Assembly: GCA_902492185.1 (NCBI GenBank)
Contig: CABUKY010000001.1
Location: 1 to 59,484, forward strand
DNA from: an uncultured Collinsella sp.
GTDB lineage: Bacteria > Actinomycetota > Coriobacteriia > Coriobacteriales > Coriobacteriaceae
Reading direction: 5' to 3'
DNA length: 59,484 bases
Shown here: one piece after another, positions 8,774 to 16,255 of the stretch
How the letters are laid out: each line of letters starts with the position of its first letter
Position numbering within the stretch: the stretch's first letter is position 1
Notes under the pieces: generated by a model
Databases searched by the model: none
The model's input: the letters and a program-made list of their open reading frames with translations, nothing else
Told to the model about the DNA's origin: nothing
Program-made: the position numbers and the translations under genes

Positions 8774-8930
8774 CGCGCCTTTACGGGTGATTTTTGGACG
8801 ACGGGGCCCGGCCGGCGGCGAGGTGTTTGGTAGTCGAGCGATCCCGCAGGCGAAGCCGAGGACCAGCGAGACACCAAATACCTCGCCGCCGGCCGGGCCA
8901 TGTCGCGGCACCAAAAAACGCCCGTGCGCT
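8774..8930. repeat. Long palindrome at the 3' side of the SRP RNA gene
   Basis: Arms at 8805-8831 and 8873-8899 are 27 bp long and differ at one position (a G:U pair in RNA), with a 41-base loop. The symmetry continues outward less exactly: ACGGG followed by a T run and GG occurs on the left strand (from 8783) and, inverted, in the SRP RNA terminator region (8911-8925). The result is a roughly 125-155 bp palindrome that includes the SRP RNA 3' end. No open frame in it is convincing. Confidence 0.8.
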
Positions 8931-9026
8931 CGATGGATTCGGATGCCCGACAGAGGCTCTTTATGGCTGCTTCCTTCCGGACCTGACCAGATTCGGAACA
9001 TGTCGTCATCCGAACCCATCGAACGC
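8926..9026 (-). ncRNA. ffs: Small bacterial signal recognition particle RNA (4.5S type)
   Basis: On the minus strand the apical SRP domain is present: GGTCAGGTCCGGAAGGAAGC followed by AGCC, the Ffh-binding hairpin with its GGAA tetraloop. The outer stem closes GCGTTCGATGGGTTCGGATG (9026-9007) with CATCCGAATCCATCGAGCGC (8945-8926) with few mismatches. The RNA is about 101 nt, typical of the short Gram-negative/actinobacterial form without an Alu domain. It binds Ffh to target nascent membrane and secreted proteins. A run of six T on the minus strand (8913-8918) just past the outer stem is a likely terminator. The ends are estimated from the pairing. Confidence 0.93.
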
Positions 9027-9042
9027 GCTAGGCGCTCGGTAT

Positions 9043-9071
9043 ATCTTACCCGCTCCCGCCCACCAGAGCAA
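9043..9071 (-). promoter_or_regulatory. Promoter of the SRP RNA gene
   Basis: On the minus strand TTGCTC (9071-9066) and TAAGAT (9048-9043) are separated by 17 bp, which fits a housekeeping sigma-70-type promoter. Transcription would begin around 9036, ten bases before the folded RNA. Confidence 0.65.
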
Positions 9072-9477
9072 GGTAGCTAATTTGGGACGGGGCTTTTTTG
9101 ACTACTTTTGCAGCCCGATTGCCAGAGCAGCCAATGAGTAGTCAAAATAGTCCCATCCCAAAATGACCGGCTTGGTGCCGCACCGCAGAAAGGGCCCATC
9201 TACTACTTTTAGGCCACAGGGGTCGACCATAGCCGACTTTTTCGAAAATCGGCAAGCTTTCTACCTGCGGTTTTGTTTTTGTAAATTCCGGGATGGTCGA
9301 GAGTGGCCGGTTTAACGTAGTAGATGGCCACGTTTCGTGGCAGGCGGTCCGACCCAAGGCACAAGGCAGCCAACCTCGAATGGACATTCTCGAAGTTGCG
9401 GTGGAATACGGACTGAATTGGCACCTTAAAGGCAAAAACACTCCGTATTTCACCGCAACTTATCGAGGGGATGGGTT
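9072..9477. repeat. Intergenic island of nested inverted repeats
   Basis: No gene is supported in these 400 bp. Three inverted pairs are visible. GGGACGGGGC...GACTAC (9083-9104) pairs with GTAGTC...CATCCC (9139-9160) with three mismatches. CCATCTACTAC (9198-9208) pairs with GTAGTAGATGG (9318-9328). GTTGCGGTGGAATACGGA (from 9397) pairs with TCCGTATTTCACCGCAAC ending near 9463. The phrase AATTTGGGACGGGGCTTTTTT at 9079-9100 recurs in reverse at 21965-21985. The region looks like a composite of dispersed palindromic elements. A 103-codon minus frame across it has no protein-like features. Confidence 0.6.
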
Positions 9478-11259
9478 TTAGAGGCGAGCGAGGTCGTAGG
9501 CTTGGGCGGCTGACTCACCGGCGAAGATGAGGTTGGTTGTGGCTTCCTGGGGGTCGAGCGCTTGGTCAAGGGGCATGGGCCTGCGGCAGACCGGCAGAGC
9601 TAAGTCGACACCCTGCCCATACACCGCATCCAGGTTGTCAGCACGACCGCCCACGACGGCGACCACCGGCTTGCCATATCGCTTCGCACGACGGGCCACG
9701 CCCACCGGTGCCTTACCGGCGGCGGATTGCTCGTCCATATTGCCCTCGCCTGTAATGACCAGGTCGACATCGCGCACGCGCTCGTCAAACCCAATCAGAT
9801 CGAGCACCGTCTCTACGCCCGAGCGCAGCTCCGCCCCGAGCGCCAGCAGCGCGGCGCCCAAGCCACCTGCCGCGCCCGCGCCGGGCACGCCGAGCACCGA
9901 GCCAAATGTCCGTGCGCCCTCGGGTGTGCGCAACAACCCCTGAGCCCGCGCCCTAGCAATCGCTGCATCGAGCAGGCGGCCATAGCCGACCATCCATCCG
10001 TCGTATTTGCCCAGGGCCTCGGCATCCCCCGTCGGCAGACCCTTCTGTCCACCGAACACCACAAGCGCGCCGCGACGCCCCACGAGCGGATTCTCGACAT
10101 CGGAGAGCACAACGATACGAGCGCCGTCCAAAGCCTGCAGCGCTGGCGCCAAATCAACGCTCGCCACCTGCTCAAGGCCGGCAAGACCGGGGGCAACATC
10201 GCAGCCCTGGTCATCGACCACACGCGCGCCCAGCGCCTGCAGCATGCCGGCGCCACCGTCGTTGGTGGCGCTGCCGCCCAAGCCAATATAGATAGTCTTT
10301 GCACCCGCGCGAACCGCACGGAGCATCAGCTCGCCCACGCCATAGGTCGAAGCCGCAAGCGCCGACGACTCCGCGCAAGGCGAATACCCGATGCCCGCGG
10401 CTTCGGCCATCTCAATAACAGCCGACTCGCGCTCGCCGTCCACTAACATCCGGGCAGACACACGCTCGCCAAAGGGGCCTGCGACATCGCAGGTTGAGAG
10501 CTCGCCACCGCAGGCGGCAACGGCATCGAGCGTCCCCTCACCGCCATCCGCCAGCGGCAATGCGCGCACCTCGGCATCGGGCCACACACGGCGCATGCCT
10601 TCGGCAACCGCCGCCTCCGCCTGCGCACTCGACACGCTGCCCTTAAAGGAGTCGATCGCCAGCAGCACACGGCGGGGCCGGCGGCACGCAGGACCAAAGT
10701 CAACCGCCGTGCCAGCATCCTCACCGGCACCTGCAAGCGCTGCGGCGTGAGCGGCGTGTGCTTCAAGATCGGCCCCGCAACCGCAATCAGCGCCACCCGC
10801 TCCGCGCAGACCGCCAAAATAGTTACTCAGCAGCTCGCGGCATTCATCCGCCAGGACCCCAGCCGTCACGTTAAACCGATGATTCAGACGCGAATCGGCA
10901 TTCAGGTCATACAGCGAACCCAGCGCGCCCGCCTTGGCGTCACGCGCGCCATACACGCAGCGCCCCACGCGCGCGTTAACCATAAGCCCCGCACACATGC
11001 AGCATGGCTCGAGCGTCACGTAGACCGTGCAATCGGAAAGGCGCCAGCGACCGAGCGACCGAGCGGCAGCGCACAGGGCCGCGAACTCTGCATGAGCCGA
11101 AGGGTCCTGGTCGAGCTCGCGACGATTATGCGCCCGCGCGACGGTCTCACCCACGCGCACCACCACAGCGCCAATGGGCACTTCGCCCACTGCCGCAGCA
11201 GCGCGCGCCTCCGCCAGCGCCTCGCGCATGAACTTCTCGTCGATTTCGGTAATCGTCAT
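9478..11259 (-). CDS. Fusion: tRNA adenosine(34) deaminase (TadA) + glycerate kinase
   Basis: One uninterrupted frame of 593 residues carries two enzymes. Residues 1 to about 155 are TadA, which converts A34 to inosine in tRNA-Arg(ACG): zinc ligands HAE and PCCMC and the general base glutamate are present. A linker of about 50 residues, rich in Ala and Gly, follows. From about 205 to the end is a glycerate kinase of the GarK/GlxK family: LLAIDSFKGS, LPLADGGEGT, GGSATNDGGAGM and ITGEGNMD are family motifs. It would phosphorylate glycerate for entry to glycolysis. The ATG at 11259 has GGAAGG upstream; an earlier in-frame start (11310) would run into the tRNA promoter. tRNA-Ser is divergent just upstream. 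The fusion itself is seen; any functional reason for it is unknown. Confidence 0.9.
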   Translation of the reverse strand: MTITEIDEKFMREALAEARAAAAVGEVPIGAVVVRVGETVARAHNRRELDQDPSAHAEFAALCAAARSLGRWRLSDCTVYVTLEPCCMCAGLMVNARVGRCVYGARDAKAGALGSLYDLNADSRLNHRFNVTAGVLADECRELLSNYFGGLRGAGGADCGCGADLEAHAAHAAALAGAGEDAGTAVDFGPACRRPRRVLLAIDSFKGSVSSAQAEAAVAEGMRRVWPDAEVRALPLADGGEGTLDAVAACGGELSTCDVAGPFGERVSARMLVDGERESAVIEMAEAAGIGYSPCAESSALAASTYGVGELMLRAVRAGAKTIYIGLGGSATNDGGAGMLQALGARVVDDQGCDVAPGLAGLEQVASVDLAPALQALDGARIVVLSDVENPLVGRRGALVVFGGQKGLPTGDAEALGKYDGWMVGYGRLLDAAIARARAQGLLRTPEGARTFGSVLGVPGAGAAGGLGAALLALGAELRSGVETVLDLIGFDERVRDVDLVITGEGNMDEQSAAGKAPVGVARRAKRYGKPVVAVVGGRADNLDAVYGQGVDLALPVCRRPMPLDQALDPQEATTNLIFAGESAAQAYDLARL

Positions 11260-11310
11260 CGTTCGCCTTCCCTGTTGCAAATTCAAAACGATGCTATCAT
11301 TACGACTCAC

Positions 11311-11400
11311 GGAGAGATGGCAGAGCGGTTGAATGCGGCGGTCTTGAAAACCGTTGAGCGCGAGAGCGTTCCGGGGGTTCGAATCCCCCTCTCTCCGCCA
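11311..11400 (+). tRNA. tRNA-Ser (anticodon TGA)
   Basis: A 90-nt class II tRNA with acceptor GGAGAGA/TCTCTCC, discriminator G and encoded CCA. The anticodon loop CTTGAAA gives UGA, which reads UCA-type serine codons. A long variable arm (GAGCGCGAGAGCGTTC) and the T arm GGGGGTTCGAATCCCCC are clear. A TATCAT box at 11294-11299 is a plausible -10. Confidence 0.97.
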
Positions 11401-11402
11401 CT

Positions 11403-11999
11403 TTAGTGATGCACCGGCGTCATGGTCCGCTCAAACAGTGCATCGACCACGTCGGCCATCTCGGGTCGACGCTCAAGATCGTGGCCCGATTCCCACCATA
11501 TCGTGAAAAGTCGAATAATACCGCCGGCGACAAACTCAGACGTCGTCTCGAGTGACACGGGGGCCAGGGCATCCTCGGCAAGCACGTTCATCACACGCTC
11601 GCGGATGGAGCGGGCAATGCGGTCGCAAATAACGTTGGTCAACATACCCGACATGCTGCTTGCCAAAATGTTATCCATGAGCTGCTCGTGCGCCAGAATC
11701 AAATCCATGGCATCGTCCAAAATCGCGTGCCGAAGCGCGCGCACGTCCTCGGCAGACACTGCGCCGGCCTCATCGGGCTGTTTTTGCGGCAAGCCCGACA
11801 TGAGCTCATCGATATAAAAGGCAAAGTAATCGTTCTTGTCGCGAAAGTGCTTGTAGAACGTCGTGCGGCGAATCATGGCGCGGTCGCACAGCATGGCAAC
11901 CGTCAGGTCCTCAAAACGATGCTCCTCGAGAAGCTCGGTGAAGGCATCGAACAGGGCGCGGTAGGTTTTCTTGATGCGAAGGTCCACTGGTATCGCCAT
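11403..11999 (-). CDS. TetR family transcriptional regulator
   Basis: A 198-residue regulator. The N-terminal helix-turn-helix lies at about residues 10-55 and contains FEDLTVAMLCDRAMIRRTTF followed by YKHFRDK, the TetR recognition pattern ending in Y/F-x-H/Y-F-x-x-K. The C-terminal ligand domain is helical and of unknown specificity, and ends in TMTPVHH. The open frame extends to 12260, but that extension is low-complexity antisense to lemA, so ATG at 11999 (MAIPVDLRIKKTYRALF) is chosen. It is divergent from lemA with a 199-bp shared promoter region, so it may control lemA. Confidence 0.85.
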   Translation of the reverse strand: MAIPVDLRIKKTYRALFDAFTELLEEHRFEDLTVAMLCDRAMIRRTTFYKHFRDKNDYFAFYIDELMSGLPQKQPDEAGAVSAEDVRALRHAILDDAMDLILAHEQLMDNILASSMSGMLTNVICDRIARSIRERVMNVLAEDALAPVSLETTSEFVAGGIIRLFTIWWESGHDLERRPEMADVVDALFERTMTPVHH

Positions 12000-12198
12000 C
12001 CTCAGGGCAAAGACAACACTCGTCAATCTGTCGCATATCTTACACCTGTACCTCGCGCGCTTTGCCCCGGTACCGACCCCGCCGAAAACACAACGCTTAC
12101 CGGAAAGTTCGGCACGGCAAAACGTTGCGGGTATACTAGTAGCGTTATACCAACGGCAGCTGGCGCATGCCGCCGCGGCCATTCGAAACGGAGACATC

Positions 12199-12750
12199 AT
12201 GATTACCGTCATCATCGGCATCGTTGTTGTCATTGTGATTGTCTGCGCCATCGCCGGCATCTACAACAACATGGTCACCAAGCGTAACCGCATCGATAAC
12301 GCCTGGCAGAACATCGATACGCAGCTGCAGCGCCGCAACGACCTGATCCCCAACCTGGTCGAGACCGTCAAGGGCTACGCCAAGCACGAGCAGGAGACGC
12401 TCTCCGCCGTGATCAGCGCGCGTAACACCGCCGTCAAGGCCACCACGCCCGAGGCCAAGATGGAAGCCGACAACGTGCTGACCGGTGCGCTGCGCCAGCT
12501 CTTCGCCGTAGCCGAGGCCTACCCCGATCTTAAGGCAAACACCAACTTTACGCAGCTGCAGGCATCGCTCGAGGATACCGAGAACAAGATTAGCTATGCA
12601 CGCCAGAGCTACAACGATTGTGTGCTCAGCTACAACAACGCCATTCAGACGTTCCCGGCTGTCATCTTTGCCGGCATCTTCCAGTTTAAGGAGCGCCAGG
12701 GCTTCGAGGCCGCTGAAGCAGCCCGTCAGGCCCCGACCGTCAAGTTCTAG
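12199..12750 (+). CDS. lemA: LemA family protein
   Basis: A 183-residue LemA protein: one N-terminal membrane segment (residues 3-22) and a long helical domain outside or along the membrane, with the hallmark RNRIDNAWQNIDTQLQRR and DLIPNLVETVKGYAKHE. The biochemical role of LemA is not settled. GGAG precedes the ATG at 12199. A TATACT box at 12132-12137 is a likely -10. Unlike many genomes, no TPM-domain or M48 protease partner follows; a terminator stands 37 bp downstream, so it is monocistronic. Confidence 0.92.
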   Translation: MITVIIGIVVVIVIVCAIAGIYNNMVTKRNRIDNAWQNIDTQLQRRNDLIPNLVETVKGYAKHEQETLSAVISARNTAVKATTPEAKMEADNVLTGALRQLFAVAEAYPDLKANTNFTQLQASLEDTENKISYARQSYNDCVLSYNNAIQTFPAVIFAGIFQFKERQGFEAAEAARQAPTVKF

Positions 12751-12786
12751 TAGTTTGGCAGCGCATCCTTAATCGGCCAAATGCAT

Positions 12787-12830
12787 AAACCGCCCCGTCG
12801 AATGCATACTTCGACGGGGCGGTTTCCTTT
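12787..12830 (+). terminator. Terminator of lemA
   Basis: AAACCGCCCCGTCGAA and TTCGACGGGGCGGTTT form a perfect 16-bp stem with a 7-base loop, followed by CCTTTTT. Confidence 0.95.
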
Positions 12831-13098
12831 TTCGCGAAGGTCCCCCTCTAAGCGCCGTGCATTTTTAGGAGTATTCAACATAACCAAGAGCTTCGGGCGC
12901 CACGATAAGTGCCAAAGACCGCGAATATCCCTGCAAATCAAACGCTGTCAGCCCGTAACCCCGCCCATCATTCGTAGAAAACATCGAGAAATCCCGATTT
13001 TTTGCCCGAGGTCGGTATGCAGGGGCCTTCGATTGCAGAACACTCGCAAAAATGCACGTCGCCACCACCCCCACATGGCGCGAACCAAAACAAAAGCG
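12831..13098. other. Intergenic stretch between lemA and ilvE
   Basis: No supported gene. An 84-codon minus-strand frame (12865-13119) ends in a stretch that reads like a protein (around FSTNDGRGYGLTAFDLQGY) but has no ribosome site and no family I recognise. It may be a gene remnant. Nothing else stands out. Confidence 0.35.
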
Positions 13099-13205
13099 CG
13101 GCCTTCCTTTCCGGCGCACTCCGCAGGACGAAAGAACCTCCGCCGCACGAAGTGCGCAGCGGAGGTTCTTTCATGTCCGAGGACGCGCCGGAAAGGAAGA
13201 TCGCC
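13099..13205 (-). terminator. Nested hairpin terminator of ilvE
   Basis: The inner hairpin pairs AAAGAACCTCCGC with GCGGAGGTTCTTT and continues as GCAC-GAA-GTGC; an outer pair (TTCCTTTCCGGCGC with GCGCCGGAAAGGAA) encloses it across two 12-base unpaired sides. It ends 25 bp beyond the ilvE stop, with U-rich flanks on the minus strand. Confidence 0.85.
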
Positions 13206-13229
13206 CTCGGGCCGGACAGCTAAGACAGC

Positions 13230-14282
13230 TTACGCGACGGTGTAAACCCAGTTGTGCTTGTCCTCGACAGCACCAGACTGGATGCCGGTCAGAGTCTCGC
13301 GGAGCTTCTTCATCACGGGGCCGATCTCGGTGTAGCCAGCCGGGAAGGTCACGGTCTCGTCGGCGCCGTAAACCTTGTTGTCGATCTCGCCAACCGGGGA
13401 GATGACGGCAGCGGTGCCGCACAGGCCGCACTCGACAAAGGTACCGGCCTTGACCTCGGCCCACTCGACGGGACGCTGGTCAACGGTCATGCCCAGGTCC
13501 TGAGCAACCTGAACGAGCGAACGACGGGTGATAGAGGGCAGGATGGAGTCGGTGTGCGACTGCGGAACGACGAGGGTGCCGTCCTCCTTCACGAACAGCA
13601 CGTTGGCGCCGCCGGTCTCCTCGACATAGGTGCGGGACTCGGAGTCGAGATACAGGTTCTCGGCATAGCCCTCGCGATGGGCCTCCATCGTGGGCTTAAG
13701 GGACATGGCGTAGTTCAGGCCGGCCTTGATGTTGCCGGTGCCGTGCGGTGCGGCACGGTCATACTCGGAAACGCGCAGCTTGACGGGCTTGAGGCCACCC
13801 TTAAAGTACGGACCGACCGGGGTCACGAGAATGCGGAACGTGTACTCAGGAGCGGGAGCCACGCCGATCACGTCACCGGAACCGATCATAAACGGACGCA
13901 CGTACAGGGTCGCGCCGGAGCCGAAGGGCGGAACCCAGGCGGCGTTGGCAGAGACGACCTGCTTGACGGCCTCAACGAACTTGTTCTTGGGGAACGGGGG
14001 CATCTCGAGGCGCTGCGCAGAGTTGTACATGCGCTCGGCGTTCATGTCGGGACGGAAACAGACGATGCTGCCGTCCTCGGCGGTGTAGGCCTTCAGGCCC
14101 TCAAAGACCTCCTGGCAGTAATGGAAGATGCCGCCGCACTCGGAGACATGCAGGGTATGGTCGGTGGTCAGGCCACCCTCGTCCCACTCGCCGTCCTTCC
14201 AATGAGCCTCGTAGCTGTAATCGGTCTTCATGTAGCCAAAGCCGAGGCTACCCCAATCGATATCCTTCTTCTCGACAGTCAT
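13230..14282 (-). CDS. ilvE: Branched-chain amino acid aminotransferase
   Basis: A 350-residue class IV PLP aminotransferase that interconverts Val, Leu and Ile with their keto acids. Family features are QEVFEGLKAY, YVRPFMIGSG, the PLP lysine in GNIKAGLNYA, EETGGANVLF and CGTAAVISPVGEI near the C-terminus. Length fits the eukaryotic/actinobacterial BCAT type. ATG at 14282 follows AAGGAG; the frame is open further upstream but the extension is Arg-rich and lacks a ribosome site. The gene is monocistronic, with a -10-like TACAAT near 14433 and a palindrome at 14472-14489 that matches one before the amino-acid ABC operon. Confidence 0.95.
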   Translation of the reverse strand: MTVEKKDIDWGSLGFGYMKTDYSYEAHWKDGEWDEGGLTTDHTLHVSECGGIFHYCQEVFEGLKAYTAEDGSIVCFRPDMNAERMYNSAQRLEMPPFPKNKFVEAVKQVVSANAAWVPPFGSGATLYVRPFMIGSGDVIGVAPAPEYTFRILVTPVGPYFKGGLKPVKLRVSEYDRAAPHGTGNIKAGLNYAMSLKPTMEAHREGYAENLYLDSESRTYVEETGGANVLFVKEDGTLVVPQSHTDSILPSITRRSLVQVAQDLGMTVDQRPVEWAEVKAGTFVECGLCGTAAVISPVGEIDNKVYGADETVTFPAGYTEIGPVMKKLRETLTGIQSGAVEDKHNWVYTVA

Positions 14283-14471
14283 ATGTCGCTCCTTACATAC
14301 ACAGTTGCAAACTCGCGAACCCGCACGCAAGGACCGAGGCCGACCGCGTCGCAACGTCGCACGCCCGGAGCGTAGAGCCGGACGGGACACGCGAACAGCA
14401 TCAAAGCCGATGGCACGTCGATTCGCATGCACGAGATTGTACTCCCCGTACGCGTCTGATAAAACGCTTTT

Positions 14472-14489
14472 CTTTAACTAAGTAAAGTA
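14472..14489 (-). promoter_or_regulatory. Putative operator shared with the amino-acid ABC operon
   Basis: On the minus strand the site reads TACTTTACTTAGTTAAAG. The site at 45542-45559 reads CACTTTAGTTAGGTAAAG, identical at 15 of 18 positions. Both are near-palindromes centred on TTAG. It lies just upstream of the likely ilvE promoter. Confidence 0.55.
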
Positions 14490-14507
14490 TTTTCATTTGG
14501 CTGAAAC

Positions 14508-14543
14508 TAAAGAGGCCCGCCACCGTAAGCGGTGACGGGCCTC
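14508..14543 (-). terminator. Terminator of the DedA-family gene
   Basis: GAGGCCCG and CCACCG pair with CGGTG and CGGGCCTC around TAAG, 28 bp past the stop; on the minus strand CCTCTTT follows the stem. Confidence 0.8.
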
Positions 14544-14571
14544 AACTGCACGCTTTGCGCGCTGGCTCGAG

Positions 14572-15219
14572 CTACGCGTTCTTTTTGCCAAGCTTAGCCT
14601 TAACCAGACCGACCACGGTCGGGATGATCGACACGGCAACGATGCCGACGATCAGCAGCTCAAAGTGCTCCTGCACAAAGGGGATGCCGCCAAAGAAGTA
14701 GCCCAGCAGTGTAAAGAGCGTCGACCAGGTAATGCCGCCCAGCACGTTAAAGATGACAAAATTGCGCCAGTGCATGCCGCCCATGCCGGCGATAAAGGGC
14801 ACAAAGGTGCGGATAAACGGGAAGAAGCGACCCAGGAAGATGGCCAGGTGACCCCACTTGTCCAAGAAATCCTCGGACTTTTTGATGCGCTCGGGCGTCA
14901 TGGCCTTGACCTTGCCCGAAGCGATAATCTTTTTGCCAAAGAAGTGACCGATCATAAAGTTGCACTGGTCACCCAGGATGGCAGCAGCCCATGCGACGGC
15001 CAGCAGAGCCACGATGTTAAAGCCGCCGTTGTGGGCAAAGAAGCCCGAAGCGAACAGCAGCGAATCGCCAGGGAGAAACGGGAAGAACACCACGCCCGTC
15101 TCAATGAAGATAATCAGGAACACGCAGCCATAGGCCACAAGCGGGCCGGCGGCGATCCAGCTGGCAATCGCGGTGCGCGGGTCTTTGAGCAGCTCGGCGA
15201 TAAAATTGATGAAACCCAT
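14572..15219 (-). CDS. DedA family (VTT domain) membrane protein
   Basis: A 215-residue protein of the DedA/SNARE-associated family, which are undecaprenyl-phosphate or lipid flippase-type membrane proteins. Visible motifs are ETGVVFFPFLPGDSLLFASG near residues 40-60 (FLPGD is typical), then GDQCNFMIGHFFGKK and the FLGRFFPFIRTFVPFIAGMG signature, with the arginines thought to matter for function. Four to five hydrophobic segments are predicted, and the C-terminus is basic. ATG at 15219 follows GAGAGG; the longer open frame upstream has no ribosome site. It is divergent from cysE and monocistronic. Confidence 0.9.
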   Translation of the reverse strand: MGFINFIAELLKDPRTAIASWIAAGPLVAYGCVFLIIFIETGVVFFPFLPGDSLLFASGFFAHNGGFNIVALLAVAWAAAILGDQCNFMIGHFFGKKIIASGKVKAMTPERIKKSEDFLDKWGHLAIFLGRFFPFIRTFVPFIAGMGGMHWRNFVIFNVLGGITWSTLFTLLGYFFGGIPFVQEHFELLIVGIVAVSIIPTVVGLVKAKLGKKNA

Positions 15220-15442
15220 GAAGCAAAACCTCTCAGTTGCGGGCGCGGATACGTCCAAGTTGACCAGTATACGGTTGCTGCGCCCCCTCGTGCGCAACCC
15301 CACAAAAGCATGACTCCATTACCAGCAAGTTTGCATAACTGACACCTGTCGTGCAATGCCGCCAAGATTGTCCTTCCTAATCCCTAGCGAATCGCTATAC
15401 TTTATTGAATCGCATTGCCATGGCGCTAAGGGAGGGCGGCCG

Positions 15443-16147
15443 GTGAGCTTTATCAATACCATTCGCGAGGACATCAAGACCGTCCAAGCGCAGGATCCCG
15501 CCGCGCAAAACGGTCTGGTCATCTTCCTTTCCTATCCTGGCCTGCACGCCAAGTGGAACCACGTGCCCGAGCACTGGCTCTGGGAGCACGGTCATCGCTC
15601 GCTCGCCCGCGTGCTCTCGCAAATCCCCCGCCACATCACCGGCGTCGAGATTCATCCCGCGGCACAGATCGGCAAGCATTTCTTTATCGACCATGCCATG
15701 GGCGTCGTCATCGGCGAGACCACCATTGTGGGCGACAACTGCGTGCTCTACCAGGGCGTCACGCTCGGCGGCACCGGCAACGAGACCGGCAAACGCCACC
15801 CAACGCTCGGCAACAACGTCACCGTGGGCACGGGCGCCAAGGTGCTCGGCAACATCCGCATCGGCAACAACGTCAAAATCGGCGGCAACTCGGTTGTCGT
15901 CAAGGACGTGCCCGACAACTGCACCGTCGTGGGCGTGCCGGGACGCATCATCAAGCGCAACGGCTGCCGTGTGTTCGAGGAGAGTTTCGACGCCAAGCAG
16001 CATCGCGAGTACATGCCCGATGACGCCGCCGAGCAGAGTGCCCTCAACCGCCAGGGCATCACCGAAAACGCCCGCCGCGTCAAGGAACTCGAGCGAGAGG
16101 TGGCCGAGCTCAAAGCCCTCGTCGCAAAGCTCGTGGACGAACGCTAG
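15443..16147 (+). CDS. cysE: Serine O-acetyltransferase
   Basis: A 234-residue acetyltransferase that makes O-acetylserine from serine and acetyl-CoA, the first step of cysteine synthesis. After a short N-terminal domain come the left-handed beta-helix hexapeptide repeats (about 65-170), with the family signature IGKHFFIDHAMGVVIGETT containing the catalytic histidine, and GVTLGGTGN. The C-terminal 60 residues form a charged helix (KELEREVAELKALVAKL), likely a coiled coil. GTG at 15443 is preferred because GGGAGGG lies seven bases upstream; the open frame starts earlier but without a ribosome site. TATACT at 15396-15401 is a likely -10. No cysK lies beside it. Confidence 0.93.
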   Translation: MSFINTIREDIKTVQAQDPAAQNGLVIFLSYPGLHAKWNHVPEHWLWEHGHRSLARVLSQIPRHITGVEIHPAAQIGKHFFIDHAMGVVIGETTIVGDNCVLYQGVTLGGTGNETGKRHPTLGNNVTVGTGAKVLGNIRIGNNVKIGGNSVVVKDVPDNCTVVGVPGRIIKRNGCRVFEESFDAKQHREYMPDDAAEQSALNRQGITENARRVKELEREVAELKALVAKLVDER

Positions 16148-16181
16148 GGCTGCGAACGGTACAAGCCCGCATCAACACAAG

Positions 16182-16223
16182 AAGGCGCGCCAGGGAATTC
16201 ATCCCCGGCGCGCCTTTCTTTTT
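16182..16223 (+). terminator. Terminator of cysE
   Basis: AAGGCGCGCC pairs with GGCGCGCCTT around a 15-base loop (with some inner pairing), followed by TCTTTTT, 35 bp after the stop. Confidence 0.9.
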
Positions 16224-16255
16224 GATGTGACATGCGGGACTGTCCCTTTGCCACA

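Noticed and set aside
12865..13119. An 84-codon minus-strand frame between lemA and ilvE with a somewhat protein-like end.
   Set aside because: No ribosome site, no recognised family and overlap with the ilvE terminator; kept only as a possible remnant in the intergenic entry.
14283..14471. T-box or leader-peptide attenuator upstream of ilvE.
   Set aside because: No T-box sequence, no run of Leu/Ile/Val codons and no terminator/antiterminator pair were found.
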